From NCBI GenBank assembly GCA_003169975.1, contig PNAA01000033.1, positions 1 through 64,000 of the forward strand: 64,000 nt of DNA. Direction: 5' to 3'. The translations under genes were made by a program, and so were the position numbers. Each line of letters begins with the position of its first letter. The stretch's first letter is position 1. The stretch comes from Spartobacteria bacterium. Lineage in GTDB: Bacteria > Verrucomicrobiota > Verrucomicrobiia > Chthoniobacterales > UBA10450. Below the pieces are notes generated by a model. That model was not told the DNA's origin. It ran no database searches and saw only the letters and a program-made list of their open reading frames with translations. Shown here in pieces: positions 53,171 to 62,005 of this stretch.

Positions 53171-53928
53171 ACTTTGCGGTAGTCTCCGCGGCTGAAATAC
53201 TTTTCCAGCCAGATGTAGAGGCAGATGAAAAGATATCGACTCCCCATTTCCCTGAGTTTCAATTTCGCTGCGCCATGACGACGATTCCGCCACGTGATAG
53301 GGATGACCGTCCAGGAATAGCCGCGCACGATCGCTTTCAGGGGCAGTTCCACGGTGAGATTGAAATGAGGCGCGATCAAGGGCCGGCTACCGTCGATCGC
53401 GGTCCGTCGATACGCTTTGAAGGCATTCGTCGTGTCGTTCAGCTTGACGTTGAAGAGCAGCCGCAAGAACAGATTGGCCAGCCGATTAAGGATAAGTTTC
53501 GCGCGCGGATAATCGATCACGCCACCGCCCCGCATGAAACGACTGCCAAACACGCAGTCGTATCCTTCATTCAGCTTCTCCCAGTATCGGACCACGTCGC
53601 GGCAATCGTCTGATTCGTCGGCCATCATGATCACCACCGCGTCGCCGACGCTGTGATCCAACCCTTGGATCACCGCCCGTCCAAATCCGTAGTTTGGATG
53701 GTTTTGGACGGGCCGAACCTCGGGGAATCGCTCTGCGAGGTTGGTCGAAATCTTCCAAGTTCCATCGGTGCTTCCGTCGTCCACGACAACGATTTCATGC
53801 GGCACTCCACGCAGAGAAAGTTCCACGTGGAGATGCTCAACGGTGGAGGCGATGCAGTCTTGTTCATCGCGCGCCGGGATGACGACGGACAACAACGTGA
53901 GCGGTTGCGCGCTGATCCCGTCGGTCAT
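53167..53928 (-). CDS. Dolichol-phosphate-mannose synthase-like glycosyltransferase 2
   Basis: The 253-residue GT2 protein has LLSVVIPARDEQDCIASTVE, HEIVVVDDGSTDGTW, NYGFGRAVIQGLDHSVGDAVVIMMADESDD (metal-binding DESDD) and FGSRFMRGGGVIDYPRAKL, the Dpm1/polyprenol-phosphate glycosyltransferase pattern. It probably charges a polyprenyl phosphate with a sugar at the membrane. No C-terminal membrane helices are apparent. 4-base overlaps join it to both neighbours. Confidence 0.89.
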   Translation of the reverse strand: MTDGISAQPLTLLSVVIPARDEQDCIASTVEHLHVELSLRGVPHEIVVVDDGSTDGTWKISTNLAERFPEVRPVQNHPNYGFGRAVIQGLDHSVGDAVVIMMADESDDCRDVVRYWEKLNEGYDCVFGSRFMRGGGVIDYPRAKLILNRLANLFLRLLFNVKLNDTTNAFKAYRRTAIDGSRPLIAPHFNLTVELPLKAIVRGYSWTVIPITWRNRRHGAAKLKLREMGSRYLFICLYIWLEKYFSRGDYRKV

Positions 53929-54989
53929 GGATTGGAGATTTCAAGCCAGTCGGGATGGCGCTCGGCGTGGTCGGCTATTTCCGCAAAAATATCGGGCAGC
54001 GGCGTCTCAACTTTCCAATCCCATTCCACCTCCGCGCGCCGCGAATCAAGCACCATCCACGGCACATCAAAGGGCCGTGGCTGCGAATCCGATCCCACCT
54101 CCATGGGCCCGAAACGTTCCGCGCACCATCGGCTTAACTGTGCCAGAGAAATGCTGTTCTTGATCCCGCCACTTACGTTGCAGACCCGATGCAACGCTGT
54201 GGGAGTGGCCATTTGCTTTTGCAACAACGGAACAAGATCGCGTGGGTGCAGGCAATCGCGCACCTGGCGCCCGCGACCGTCGAATCCGATATACTGAAGC
54301 GGGCGCCGCCTCAGCCAGGAGTTGATCCAGAAACTGAAGATGCCTTGATCCGCGCGCCCGAATTGCCCTGCCCCCGCGAGCACTCCGCAGAGATTGATCC
54401 AAACCGGAAAATCGAAAGTGTCTCCATATTCGAGGGCCAATAACTCCGAGGCGAGCTTCGTGCAGCCGTAGAGCGACAAGGGCGGCGTGGTGGAAAACTC
54501 TTCGGAAATCCCCGCCCCGGACAGGCCCGGCCGCGCGCTCGCGCTAAAATCAGGACGGAAGCCGTTGCCCTCGACCGCCACCTTCATCTCCGCCAACGGC
54601 TTGATCGAATAAATGCGGCTTGTGCTCAGCAGAATGAAGCCTGTTCGCCGTGCCTTGCAGAATTCCAGAAGATTGACCGTTCCCGCGAGGTTGTGGTCGA
54701 CGAGCTGCCGGCTGCTGGTGCGGCCATCCACGCCCGCGAGGACGCTCGGATTGGCCGCGGCGTCGATCACCCAATCCGCCGCCGGCAGGGCATCCATGTC
54801 GCTCGCATGGCGCATGTCGGCATGCCGCATTGCGATTCCTGCCTCCGCCAGTCTCGGTCGATTTCGTTCGCTGCCGGGCCGAATAAGATTATCGAAGCCA
54901 AAAATTTCCGCGTCGGGAACGACCTCGCGGAGTCGCAGGGCGATCGTGCTCCCCACAAATCCGCAGATGCCTGTGATCAAAATTCGCAT
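53925..54989 (-). CDS. NAD-dependent nucleotide-sugar epimerase/dehydratase (CDP-paratose 2-epimerase type)
   Basis: The 354-residue extended SDR has GICGFVGSTIALRLR (GxxGxxG), AADWVIDAAANPSVLAG, ILLSTSRIYS (catalytic Ser) and SLYGCTKLASELLALEYG (YxxxK). DNLIRPGSERNRPRLAEAGI and the whole layout resemble CDP-paratose/tyvelose 2-epimerases, but the substrate is not certain. It supplies a nucleotide sugar to the adjacent glycosyltransferases. First gene of a minus-strand trio. Confidence 0.87.
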   Translation of the reverse strand: MRILITGICGFVGSTIALRLREVVPDAEIFGFDNLIRPGSERNRPRLAEAGIAMRHADMRHASDMDALPAADWVIDAAANPSVLAGVDGRTSSRQLVDHNLAGTVNLLEFCKARRTGFILLSTSRIYSIKPLAEMKVAVEGNGFRPDFSASARPGLSGAGISEEFSTTPPLSLYGCTKLASELLALEYGDTFDFPVWINLCGVLAGAGQFGRADQGIFSFWINSWLRRRPLQYIGFDGRGRQVRDCLHPRDLVPLLQKQMATPTALHRVCNVSGGIKNSISLAQLSRWCAERFGPMEVGSDSQPRPFDVPWMVLDSRRAEVEWDWKVETPLPDIFAEIADHAERHPDWLEISNP

Positions 54990-55208
54990 TAAAGGTGGAA
55001 TCCGTTCATTCTTTACGAGGCCGACGTGATACCGCCTGATCCTCTCATAATTTGGAAGCCTTGAGGATTAATTCTCTCCACAACAAACAATCGGAAGGTT
55101 CGGATCGAACCTCAGATATTTCCGATTGCCCGGAGAGTAAGCGCAGACGAAAACCTCCGGCAGCCGTTCCATTTGCTCCAGGTGATAGCCGCCAATACTC
55201 GTCAGCCA

Positions 55209-55366
55209 TGAATCGCAGCCGTTTCGACCTCGAAACGTGGCCACCGCGTGAGCGGCTGAAGGAGCGCAGCTTCGACCTTAGTCACGAGACCGACAGATAT
55301 CGCGAACTGCCGGACCACTTCGCAGAAAACATCCTGGTTTTTGAAAGGATCGATGGGCCTCGATAG
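55209..55366 (+). pseudogene. C-terminal relic of a methyltransferase
   Basis: The reading frame MNRSRFDLETWPPRERLKER...HETDRYRELPDHFAENIL to the TAG at 55366 matches only the last 40 residues of the protein at 51784; no SAM-binding part exists upstream (54990-55208 has no supported gene). It overlaps the next gene's start. It is a duplication remnant, with the exact 53-base segment inside it. Confidence 0.75.
55283..55335 (+). repeat. 53-base exact copy of the methyltransferase 3' end at 52402-52454
   Basis: The two segments are identical over 53 bases, encoding HETDRYRELPDHFAENIL. Weaker similarity continues: upstream both encode KE-x-x-F-x-L, downstream both VFER. Outside the 53 bases the nucleotides differ at roughly half the positions. 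The copy lies in a reading frame starting about 55209 that ends at 55366 and has no start of the methyltransferase, so it is a C-terminal relic. Confidence 0.9.
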
Positions 55367-56240
55367 CGACGGAACCAAATTTCTCTTCGCCGCTCAGGCG
55401 GGCGGGGTTTCTTTTCAAAGCACCGCAATGCTGGGGCGGCAGAGTTTCTTTCCCGCTGCGGGTCCACTGCAAAAACTTCTCGATCTTCGCAAACCGGGAT
55501 TGTCAGCGGCCCAGTTCCTTGCCGACTCGGAAGGCTACGCGGAACAGCTGTTCAAATTTTTCGGCGCCGAAGAAGTCGTCGCGCTCGATAACTCTGATTA
55601 CGAAGGCGCTGCGATCGTCACGGATTTAAATATGCCGATCGCCGCGTCGCTAAAAAACCGGTTCACCGCAGTCTTCGACGGCGGCTGTCTTGAACACGTT
55701 TTCAATTTTCACCAGGCGATCAAGAACAGCATGGAGATGTTGCGCGTCGGGGGCCACTTCCTCGCCATCACCCCGGCAAATAACTTTTGCGGGCATGGCT
55801 TCTACCAATTCAGTCCCGAACTTTTCTTTCGCGTTTTTTCAGAACCAAACGGCTTTGCGATGCGCGCCATCCTCACAAAGGAGAAAGAGCGCTGGTTTCG
55901 CGTCATCGATCCGGAGGTTTTCCGCGGTCGGGTGGAAATACAAAACAACCGGCCCACCTATCTGTTTGTCCTGGCAAAGAAACTCGAAACTCGGGAAGTC
56001 TTCCTGCAATCGCCGCAGCAAAGCGATTACGCGCGGCAGTGGGAGGGGAAGGCAAAGAGGAACATGGCGCCGCCTGTCGCCGCGCCATCTTTTTCGGCAA
56101 AAGTGCGGGCGATTCTTCCCACGAAATGGAAGGAAGCCTTGCGACCTTTTGCCGCCAACATCTCCATCCAGCATCGTTATCCGTGTTATCAACCAATCGA
56201 CGAGCGGACCCTGCTGAGGGGTGAATTCACGATCGATTGA
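55353..56240 (+). CDS. Methyltransferase-like protein of the glycan cluster
   Basis: ATG 55353 is chosen because GAAAGGA lies 5 bases before it; TTG 55341 is in frame. The 295-residue product has a degenerate class I methyltransferase core: AEEVVALDNSDYEGAAIVTD, FTAVFDGGCLEHVFNFHQAI and MLRVGGHFLAITPANNFCGH. The glycine-rich motif I is not obvious. A role as an O-methyltransferase on a surface sugar is possible, but activity is uncertain. A basic C-terminal region ends the protein. Confidence 0.75.
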   Translation: MGLDSDGTKFLFAAQAGGVSFQSTAMLGRQSFFPAAGPLQKLLDLRKPGLSAAQFLADSEGYAEQLFKFFGAEEVVALDNSDYEGAAIVTDLNMPIAASLKNRFTAVFDGGCLEHVFNFHQAIKNSMEMLRVGGHFLAITPANNFCGHGFYQFSPELFFRVFSEPNGFAMRAILTKEKERWFRVIDPEVFRGRVEIQNNRPTYLFVLAKKLETREVFLQSPQQSDYARQWEGKAKRNMAPPVAAPSFSAKVRAILPTKWKEALRPFAANISIQHRYPCYQPIDERTLLRGEFTID

Positions 56241-56249
56241 TCCTGGGAA

Positions 56250-57017
56250 ATGAACTCGTTCCATCTCGTTAGGCGAAAGTTGGCAACGGTCGCCGCCACC
56301 GTGCGAGCCTGCTCTAATTGGCCGGCCGTGGCGCGGGCGAGGCTCGATGCGTCGGTCACGCTGGAGGCGCTGCGATTTCGCAACGGTCTCCAGCTACGAC
56401 CAATGCAGCCGTTGCAGCGCACCTGGGGCGAAATCTTCGAGCCTGCCATCGCGGATGTGTATGGAATTCGCGTCTGCGAGCCCGACCTGATCGTCGATGT
56501 CGGCGCTAATATTGGCGCGTTTGCCTGTCTCGCCGGGCATACGCACCCGCGCGCGCAGGTCCATGCCTTTGAACCATCGGCGACCCACGCGGATTTGCTG
56601 GAAGCAAACGTCGCGCTCAATTGCCTAACGAACGTCACCCTGCACCGTGCGCCGGTGACGAAGAATGGGCGGGAAGTGATCTTCAGTGAGCTGGGCGCGG
56701 GCGGCGCGTCCGGGATCATTTTGCACGAGAATGGCCGGGCGGTTCCGATGCAGAGTGTCTCGCTTGACTGCTTGGACTTCTCAGGAAGACAATCCGCGTT
56801 TCTCAAACTCGACTGTGAAGGTGCAGAAGGCGAAATCATCGAGTGGATCTGCGCGAATCTTACTCTCTTGCCGCCGCGCATCGAGCTGGCCTGCGAGTAT
56901 CACCACTGGTGCCCGATCCCGAGCGATCAACTCTTGATGATGCTCCGCACACACGGATTCCAAGCCGAGCCGCGCACTCTTTTTGACGAATCCTATCTGT
57001 TCGCCAGCCGAGGATAG
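56250..57017 (+). CDS. FkbM-family methyltransferase
   Basis: The 255-residue protein has DLIVDVGANIGAFACLAGHT (motif I), AQVHAFEPSATHADLLEANV, VTLHRAPVTKNGR, MQSVSLDCLDFSGRQSAFLK and KLDCEGAEGEIIEWI, the FkbM fold. These enzymes O-methylate sugar or polyketide hydroxyls. It is 9 bases after the previous gene. Motifs at 56266 and 56623. Confidence 0.88.
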   Translation: MNSFHLVRRKLATVAATVRACSNWPAVARARLDASVTLEALRFRNGLQLRPMQPLQRTWGEIFEPAIADVYGIRVCEPDLIVDVGANIGAFACLAGHTHPRAQVHAFEPSATHADLLEANVALNCLTNVTLHRAPVTKNGREVIFSELGAGGASGIILHENGRAVPMQSVSLDCLDFSGRQSAFLKLDCEGAEGEIIEWICANLTLLPPRIELACEYHHWCPIPSDQLLMMLRTHGFQAEPRTLFDESYLFASRG

Positions 57018-57030
57018 GAAGAGAACGAAC

Positions 57031-57864
57031 GTGACTCCAAAGTTTCAAAATTTCGAAAGCCTCGCGCTGTGCCCGGGTTGCGGCAGCGCCAGCATCGGGA
57101 AGGCGATCGAGCCAGATATCGGGCAATGCTCCAACTGCCGGCTCTATTTCCGCAACCCGCGCCCGACGCAGGCCGAGATTGCGCGCTCTTACAATACTGG
57201 CGGAACTTTCGAGGCGTGGCAGGCGGAAGAACCGGCTCGCTCCATGATGTGGGAGCGGCGCCTCGCCCTCATCCAGCGTTACGCCTCAAGCGGGCGACTG
57301 CTCGATGTCGGAACTGGCGATGGCCGCTTTCTCGCCACGGCGCAACAAGCCGGTTACGAAGTCACCGGGACGGAGGTGTCCGAAGCTGGCGCCAGTTATG
57401 CCCGGCAGCGTGGCTTTGAGGCTCATCTGGGGCAAATCACCGATCTCGCCCTGCCGCCGGAGAGTTTCGATCTGGCCACGATCTGGCACGTGTTGGAGCA
57501 TGTGCCCGATCCGGGCGCCGTCCTGCGCAAAGTGCACTCCCTGCTCAGTCCCGGTGGCATCCTGGCGGTGGCTGTGCCTAACGAAGAAAACTTTTTCATC
57601 CGGCGACGCCTGGGCATGGCGAAAAGCAGCCCGTTCGATCCGCTCACCTTCGGGGGCGAGATCCACCTCACTTACTTCCGGCCGGCGACGTTTCGCTCCA
57701 CGCTTCGCGCTGCGGCATTCGAGGTGCTGGAGTTTGGCGTGGACGATATCTATCACGTGCGCGACCTGAAGATGCGCCTGAAGCTCCCGTTCCAACAGGC
57801 GTTGGCAGGCACCCTGAACTGGCATTTTGCGGTCGCGATGTATGCGGTCTGCCGGCGAAAATGA
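57031..57864 (+). CDS. SAM methyltransferase with N-terminal zinc ribbon
   Basis: GTG 57031 with AGGAAGAG upstream. The 277-residue protein begins with a CPGCGS...CSNC zinc ribbon (about 12-35, LCPGCGSASIGK, GQCSNCRLYFRNPRPTQAEI), as in sugar-modifying methyltransferases of lipopolysaccharide clusters. SGRLLDVGTGDGRFLATAQQ is motif I, and LATIWHVLEHVPDPGAVLRK and LLSPGGILAVAVPNEENFF follow. Possible role: methylation of an O-antigen sugar. Motif at 57576 encodes Pro-Asn-Glu. Confidence 0.88.
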   Translation: MTPKFQNFESLALCPGCGSASIGKAIEPDIGQCSNCRLYFRNPRPTQAEIARSYNTGGTFEAWQAEEPARSMMWERRLALIQRYASSGRLLDVGTGDGRFLATAQQAGYEVTGTEVSEAGASYARQRGFEAHLGQITDLALPPESFDLATIWHVLEHVPDPGAVLRKVHSLLSPGGILAVAVPNEENFFIRRRLGMAKSSPFDPLTFGGEIHLTYFRPATFRSTLRAAAFEVLEFGVDDIYHVRDLKMRLKLPFQQALAGTLNWHFAVAMYAVCRRK

Positions 57865-57943
57865 ACAGTCATCGCGCACTGGCCAATAGCTCGTCGATGG
57901 CCGATTTCAGCGCGCAGCAACCAGCACGAATCTCCCCGCTCCG

Positions 57944-59371
57944 ATGATGACCCTGCTCCAGCGAATCGCCACCCGCATCTACGGCTCGGCCGTGGCCTGG
58001 TCCTTCGTTTTCACGGCCATCCGCGCCGGCGGCAACCTGCTCGTGCTGCCGTTAATGCTGCACAAGCTCACGCCCGAAGATCTCGGTCTTTGGTATGTCT
58101 TTCTTTCGCTCGGAGGGCTGGCCAGCCTGGTCGATTTCGGTTTCTATCCCACGATGTCGCGGGTCACCGCTTATCTCTGGGCTGGCGCGGAGGAAATCCA
58201 CGAGACCGGCGTTCCTCCAGTCCCTCTCGCGGGCGATTCACCGCCGTCGCCCAACTATCGGCTCCTCGCCGATCTCGTGAAAACGATGCAAATTTATTAC
58301 CGCGGGATCGGCCTCCTGATCACCGCGGTAATGGGGGTTGCGGGAACGATCTGGATCGTCCAAAAGGCGGCGCACCTGCCCGACGCACACCTGGTGCTGT
58401 GGGCGTGGCTGCTGTTTCTCGCTGGCATCTTTGTCAATATCACCAGCGGGATGTGGCATCCGCTGCTCTCCGGCATCAACCAGGTCCGGCTCAATCAGCA
58501 GGTCTTTGTCTGCGGATTGATCGCCAACTACCTAACGATTGTTGTTGGGTTGCTGCTGGGCGCCGGACTTTTCGCCCCGGTCGCCGGCTTCTTTCTCATG
58601 GGCGCGATCTCGCGCGGCGCGGCGCGGCTGAAATTCAACCAGTTTACCAACGCCAAAGAGCATGCAGCGGCGGCGCGCTGGTCATCCAAGCTGTTGCGCG
58701 GACTGTGGCCCACCGCGTGGCGGACGGGCATCGTCACTTTGGGCATTTACGCCACGGTCAACCTAGGGACTCTGATTTGCTCCGCTTTTCTTGGTCTCAA
58801 GGCGGCGGCCTCTTATGGGTTGAGCATGCAACTCGTGCTCGCGGCCGTCGCGATCGCCGCCTCTTTCATCGCGGTCAAGATCCCGCTCATCGCGCAAATG
58901 CATGCGCTCGGGAAAACCCGCGAGATTGGAGGCTTGGTCTTCCCGCGGATGCGCTGGTATTGGTCCATCTATGTAGGTTTGGCTTTAATAACGATCGTTT
59001 TCGGGGACCGCGTGATCCACGGTTGGTTTCACTCGAAGACGCCGCTCCTGTCCACGCCGCTCCTTATCGGGCTCTTTGTTGTCACCGGCCTCGAAGGACA
59101 TCACGGTATCTTCCGCGAACTGGCCTTGACCGCTCACCGCAACCCATTCGCCGTGCCGGTTGTCGTCTCAGGGATTTTGATCGTGCTTCTAAGTTCTCTC
59201 CTTGTCCCGAGGATTGGTCTTTGGGCACTGATCCTCGTCCCTGGAATCATTCAACTCAGTTTCAACAACTGGTGGACGGTGTTGGTGGGACTGCGATCCA
59301 TGGGGAGTTCCGTGGGCGATTACCTGCGAGGCTTGCTCGGGCGCACAACCGCCGCTCCGACTCCTTCCTAA
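57944..59371 (+). CDS. Polysaccharide flippase, MOP superfamily
   Basis: The 475-residue membrane protein has about 12-14 helices. RIYGSAVAWSFVFTAIRAGG, MLHKLTPEDLGLWYVFLSLG and LVDFGFYPTMSRVTAYLWAG are Wzx/PST-like at the N-terminus, and LGIYATVNLGTLICSAFLGL is a mid-protein MOP signature. It moves lipid-linked oligosaccharides across the inner membrane. Its coexistence with a Wzm-like ABC permease means either two glycans or a mixed route. Motif at 58531. Confidence 0.86.
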   Translation: MMTLLQRIATRIYGSAVAWSFVFTAIRAGGNLLVLPLMLHKLTPEDLGLWYVFLSLGGLASLVDFGFYPTMSRVTAYLWAGAEEIHETGVPPVPLAGDSPPSPNYRLLADLVKTMQIYYRGIGLLITAVMGVAGTIWIVQKAAHLPDAHLVLWAWLLFLAGIFVNITSGMWHPLLSGINQVRLNQQVFVCGLIANYLTIVVGLLLGAGLFAPVAGFFLMGAISRGAARLKFNQFTNAKEHAAAARWSSKLLRGLWPTAWRTGIVTLGIYATVNLGTLICSAFLGLKAAASYGLSMQLVLAAVAIAASFIAVKIPLIAQMHALGKTREIGGLVFPRMRWYWSIYVGLALITIVFGDRVIHGWFHSKTPLLSTPLLIGLFVVTGLEGHHGIFRELALTAHRNPFAVPVVVSGILIVLLSSLLVPRIGLWALILVPGIIQLSFNNWWTVLVGLRSMGSSVGDYLRGLLGRTTAAPTPS

Positions 59372-59382
59372 CTCACGTTGCG

Positions 59383-60123
59383 ATGGATACGCCAATCCTT
59401 TACACGACCAAGCGCTTGCTGCGGATTTTGGATAGCCGTTGGACGCGTAAGACACGATCGGTTCAATTCCGTGGAATCAGCTTCCAGTTTTACTCCACTT
59501 ATTGGTGGAGCGACGTCTCGCAGACTCTCCTGGAAACAGAAATCGCTCCCTATTTCGACGCCCTCGAAAAAGACTTCGAACCTTCGATTGTCATCGACGT
59601 GGGCGCCGCGACCGGTCACTTCGCAGTTCTCGCGGCAAAGCTTTTCCCTGGCTCGAAGGTCTACGCCTTTGAGCCCTCCGAGAGACAACGAATATTGCTG
59701 GAGCGAAATGCGCGGCTAAATGGAGTCGAGAACCTGGAAATCGAGCCGTTCGGTCTCTGGAATCGCGCCGACCAGCTTGCCTTCCGAACGAACGGTGCTG
59801 AAAGTTCGTTTGAATCCGTCAGTCGATTTCGCGGGCAACTTCAGTTCCTTGAGAAGGTGTCCGTGCTATCACTTGATCAATGGGCGCGCGAGAAAAACAT
59901 CTCGGGCATCGATCTAGTTAAACTGGACGCCGAAGGAGCGGAGATCGAGGTTCTCGAAGGCGCAAGCGCGGTGTTGGAGCGGGATCATCCTCACCTCCTG
60001 ATCCAGGCATATCACATCCGCGAGGGAGCGCGCACGCTGGAACGATGTGCCGAGATCTTGCATGGACATCGTTACACGACTCGTGAGACTGGTGAGCAGT
60101 CGGGACTGCTGTGCGCAAAGTAA
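59383..60123 (+). CDS. FkbM-family methyltransferase
   Basis: ATG 59383 is 11 bases after the flippase stop; the frame is open upstream to 58090 only as a shadow of the flippase. The 246-residue protein has PSIVIDVGAATGHFAVLAAK (motif I), GSKVYAFEPSERQRILLERN, VSVLSLDQWAREKNISGIDL and VKLDAEGAEIEVLEGASAVL. It is a second FkbM enzyme of the locus, fairly dissimilar to that at 56250, with a shorter N-terminus. Confidence 0.88.
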   Translation: MDTPILYTTKRLLRILDSRWTRKTRSVQFRGISFQFYSTYWWSDVSQTLLETEIAPYFDALEKDFEPSIVIDVGAATGHFAVLAAKLFPGSKVYAFEPSERQRILLERNARLNGVENLEIEPFGLWNRADQLAFRTNGAESSFESVSRFRGQLQFLEKVSVLSLDQWAREKNISGIDLVKLDAEGAEIEVLEGASAVLERDHPHLLIQAYHIREGARTLERCAEILHGHRYTTRETGEQSGLLCAK

Positions 60124-60192
60124 GTCGTTCAGACCCAAACAGGCAACAAGCAAGAAACATCGCAACGCGCAAGATATGAAAGGAGTGACTAA

Positions 60193-61005
60193 GTGACCTC
60201 AGAACACAAGGATTCGGCGGTGCTCCGTTTCCTTCCAAAGTATCTCTACGCCGTCATCTCGAGTCTTTTTCTCTTCACGATTGGAGTCTTCTCGGGCCGT
60301 CATCGGTATCTGATCTTCCGGATCGCGGAACACTTTGGGATGAAGACGCCACAAGCGCGCCAATCCATCCCGACAATTCCGCTCACTTCCGTCCTGGATT
60401 CCAAGTTGGACATCACGCTGCTCGAACCTTTGGGCGACCCAGGCAACGTCACCTTGCTGGAATTGATGGTCATCTCCTTTCTGGCGCGCCGGGCGAGGCC
60501 GCAAGCGGTCTTCGAGATAGGTACCTTTGACGGCCGAACGGCCCTGAACCTCGCCGCTAATCTTGGCCCGGAAGGCAAGGTTTACACCTTAGACCTGCCA
60601 AGCGCGGCCCTGGACGCCACCAAGTTTCCCCTGGCGGTAGGCGAGCGTTCCTTCGTCGCCAAAGCGAGTTCCGGGGCGAAGTTTGTCAACACGCCGCACG
60701 CCGCCAAGATCACACAACTCTACTGCGACTCGGCGACTTTCGACTTCTCGGCCTATGAGAATCGAATGGGTCTTGTCTTCGTAGATGGTTCGCATACGCG
60801 CGAATATCTCCAACAAGACAGCCAAACGGCGCTGCACCTGGCCGCCGATGGCGCGGTCATCCTGTGGCACGACTACCAACAGGATTGGCCAGGAGTGATC
60901 GCGGGGTTGAACGAACTCTACGAAACGAACCCGGCCTTTTCAGCCTTGCGCAAAATCGAAGGCACAACCCTGGTCATGTTGCAGCGTGAAAACTATCGTC
61001 GTTAG
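60193..61005 (+). CDS. Membrane-anchored SAM methyltransferase (Methyltransf_24 type)
   Basis: GTG 60193; 270 residues. One N-terminal membrane helix (about 15-36, KYLYAVISSLFLFTIGVFSG) precedes a class I core: AVFEIGTFDGRTALNLAANL (motif I), GKVYTLDLPSAALDATKFPL, MGLVFVDGSHTREYLQQDSQ and VILWHDYQQDWPGV, as in cephalosporin-hydroxylase/CmcI-like and O-methyltransferase proteins. Its TAG stop is supplied by an iterated motif (60999-61007). It overlaps the next start by 20 bases. Confidence 0.84.
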   Translation: MTSEHKDSAVLRFLPKYLYAVISSLFLFTIGVFSGRHRYLIFRIAEHFGMKTPQARQSIPTIPLTSVLDSKLDITLLEPLGDPGNVTLLELMVISFLARRARPQAVFEIGTFDGRTALNLAANLGPEGKVYTLDLPSAALDATKFPLAVGERSFVAKASSGAKFVNTPHAAKITQLYCDSATFDFSAYENRMGLVFVDGSHTREYLQQDSQTALHLAADGAVILWHDYQQDWPGVIAGLNELYETNPAFSALRKIEGTTLVMLQRENYRR

Positions 61006-62002
61006 GCTGGATCATCTCGGCGATCTCCTGCTGACCACGCCGCTGGTGCGCGCGCTGGCCCTGGCGGGTCATGATGTGGATGTGCTCTTGCGCCAGGCTT
61101 TCGCGCCCATTTTTGATCATTCTCCTCATGTGCGGGAATGCATTTGTATCGAGCAAGTGGCGCCCGATTTCCCGCGCGGCTGGTGGCGCTTGTCCCGCTG
61201 GCTTCGCTCCCGAAATTATGACCTGATTATTCTCGCTTACGCGAAGGAGAAGCGGCTCTGTTTCGCTTCAGCCTTCAGCGGGACTCCGCGGCGGATTGCG
61301 ATGTGGAGCGGCGTCTGGGGACGGCTGACTTTCCACCAATGCCTGCGGTCTGAAATTTTGACTAGCCCTCGCCCTTTCTCCCAGATTCTCCTTCGTTGCG
61401 CCGAGGCCGTGGGCGCGCCCGCGCAAGGACTGAAACCGGATCTCTTTCTTTCCGAGCCGGAGCGAGCTGCGGCGCAGGCGCTCATCCCGCCGTCGCTGGC
61501 CGGTCGCGCGCTCATCGGGATTCATCCCGGATCAGCTGGCAACGCCTGCAACTTGCCGAGCAAAATTTATGCGGATCTAGCCGCCAAAATCCTGCAGGAA
61601 ACCAACTACGGCGTGGTGCTTACCGGCACGGCCGATGAAACGCCACTGCTGACGGAGTGGCCCGGAGAGGTTCTGAGTTCGGAGCGGGTCTGGAACGCAA
61701 TGGGAAAGCTCAATCTCCGGCAACTGGCGGGCGTGGTGGCGGAGATGAAAGTCTATGTCTGCTCAAGTACCGGGCCGCTGCATGTGGCCAGCGCGCTGGG
61801 GACGCGAACGGTTTCGCCATTTTGTCCGGCTGTGCCCCTCAATGCCGCGATTTGGGGGAATGTCGGAGCGCTTGCGCGCGTGATTGAGCCGGCGACTTGT
61901 CCCCGAGTTTCGCCAAGCCAGACTTGCTGCGATTTTGGTGGGCAAATTTCTTCATCGCAGTTATTCGCTGAAATTCAGCGGCTGCTCCGTTCTCCGCCCT
62001 GA
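60986..62002 (+). CDS. Glycosyltransferase family 9 (heptosyltransferase-like)
   Basis: GTG 60986; 338 residues. VVRLDHLGDLLLTTPLVRAL is the N-terminal acceptor-binding motif of WaaC/WaaF enzymes, and IGIHPGSAGNACNLPSKIYA and YVCSSTGPLHVASALGTRTV are the ADP-heptose-binding C-terminal motifs (HPGS; STGPxHxA). It probably adds a heptose to LPS core, consistent with a diderm envelope. A second GT9 gene converges 3 bases away. Confidence 0.9.
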   Translation: MKTIVVRLDHLGDLLLTTPLVRALALAGHDVDVLLRQAFAPIFDHSPHVRECICIEQVAPDFPRGWWRLSRWLRSRNYDLIILAYAKEKRLCFASAFSGTPRRIAMWSGVWGRLTFHQCLRSEILTSPRPFSQILLRCAEAVGAPAQGLKPDLFLSEPERAAAQALIPPSLAGRALIGIHPGSAGNACNLPSKIYADLAAKILQETNYGVVLTGTADETPLLTEWPGEVLSSERVWNAMGKLNLRQLAGVVAEMKVYVCSSTGPLHVASALGTRTVSPFCPAVPLNAAIWGNVGALARVIEPATCPRVSPSQTCCDFGGQISSSQLFAEIQRLLRSPP

Positions 62003-62005
62003 CGA

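Noticed and set aside
58090-59382. Upstream 431 codons of the frame ending at 60123
   Set aside because: They overlap the flippase gene out of frame and have no domain; the FkbM start at 59383 is 11 bases after the flippase stop.
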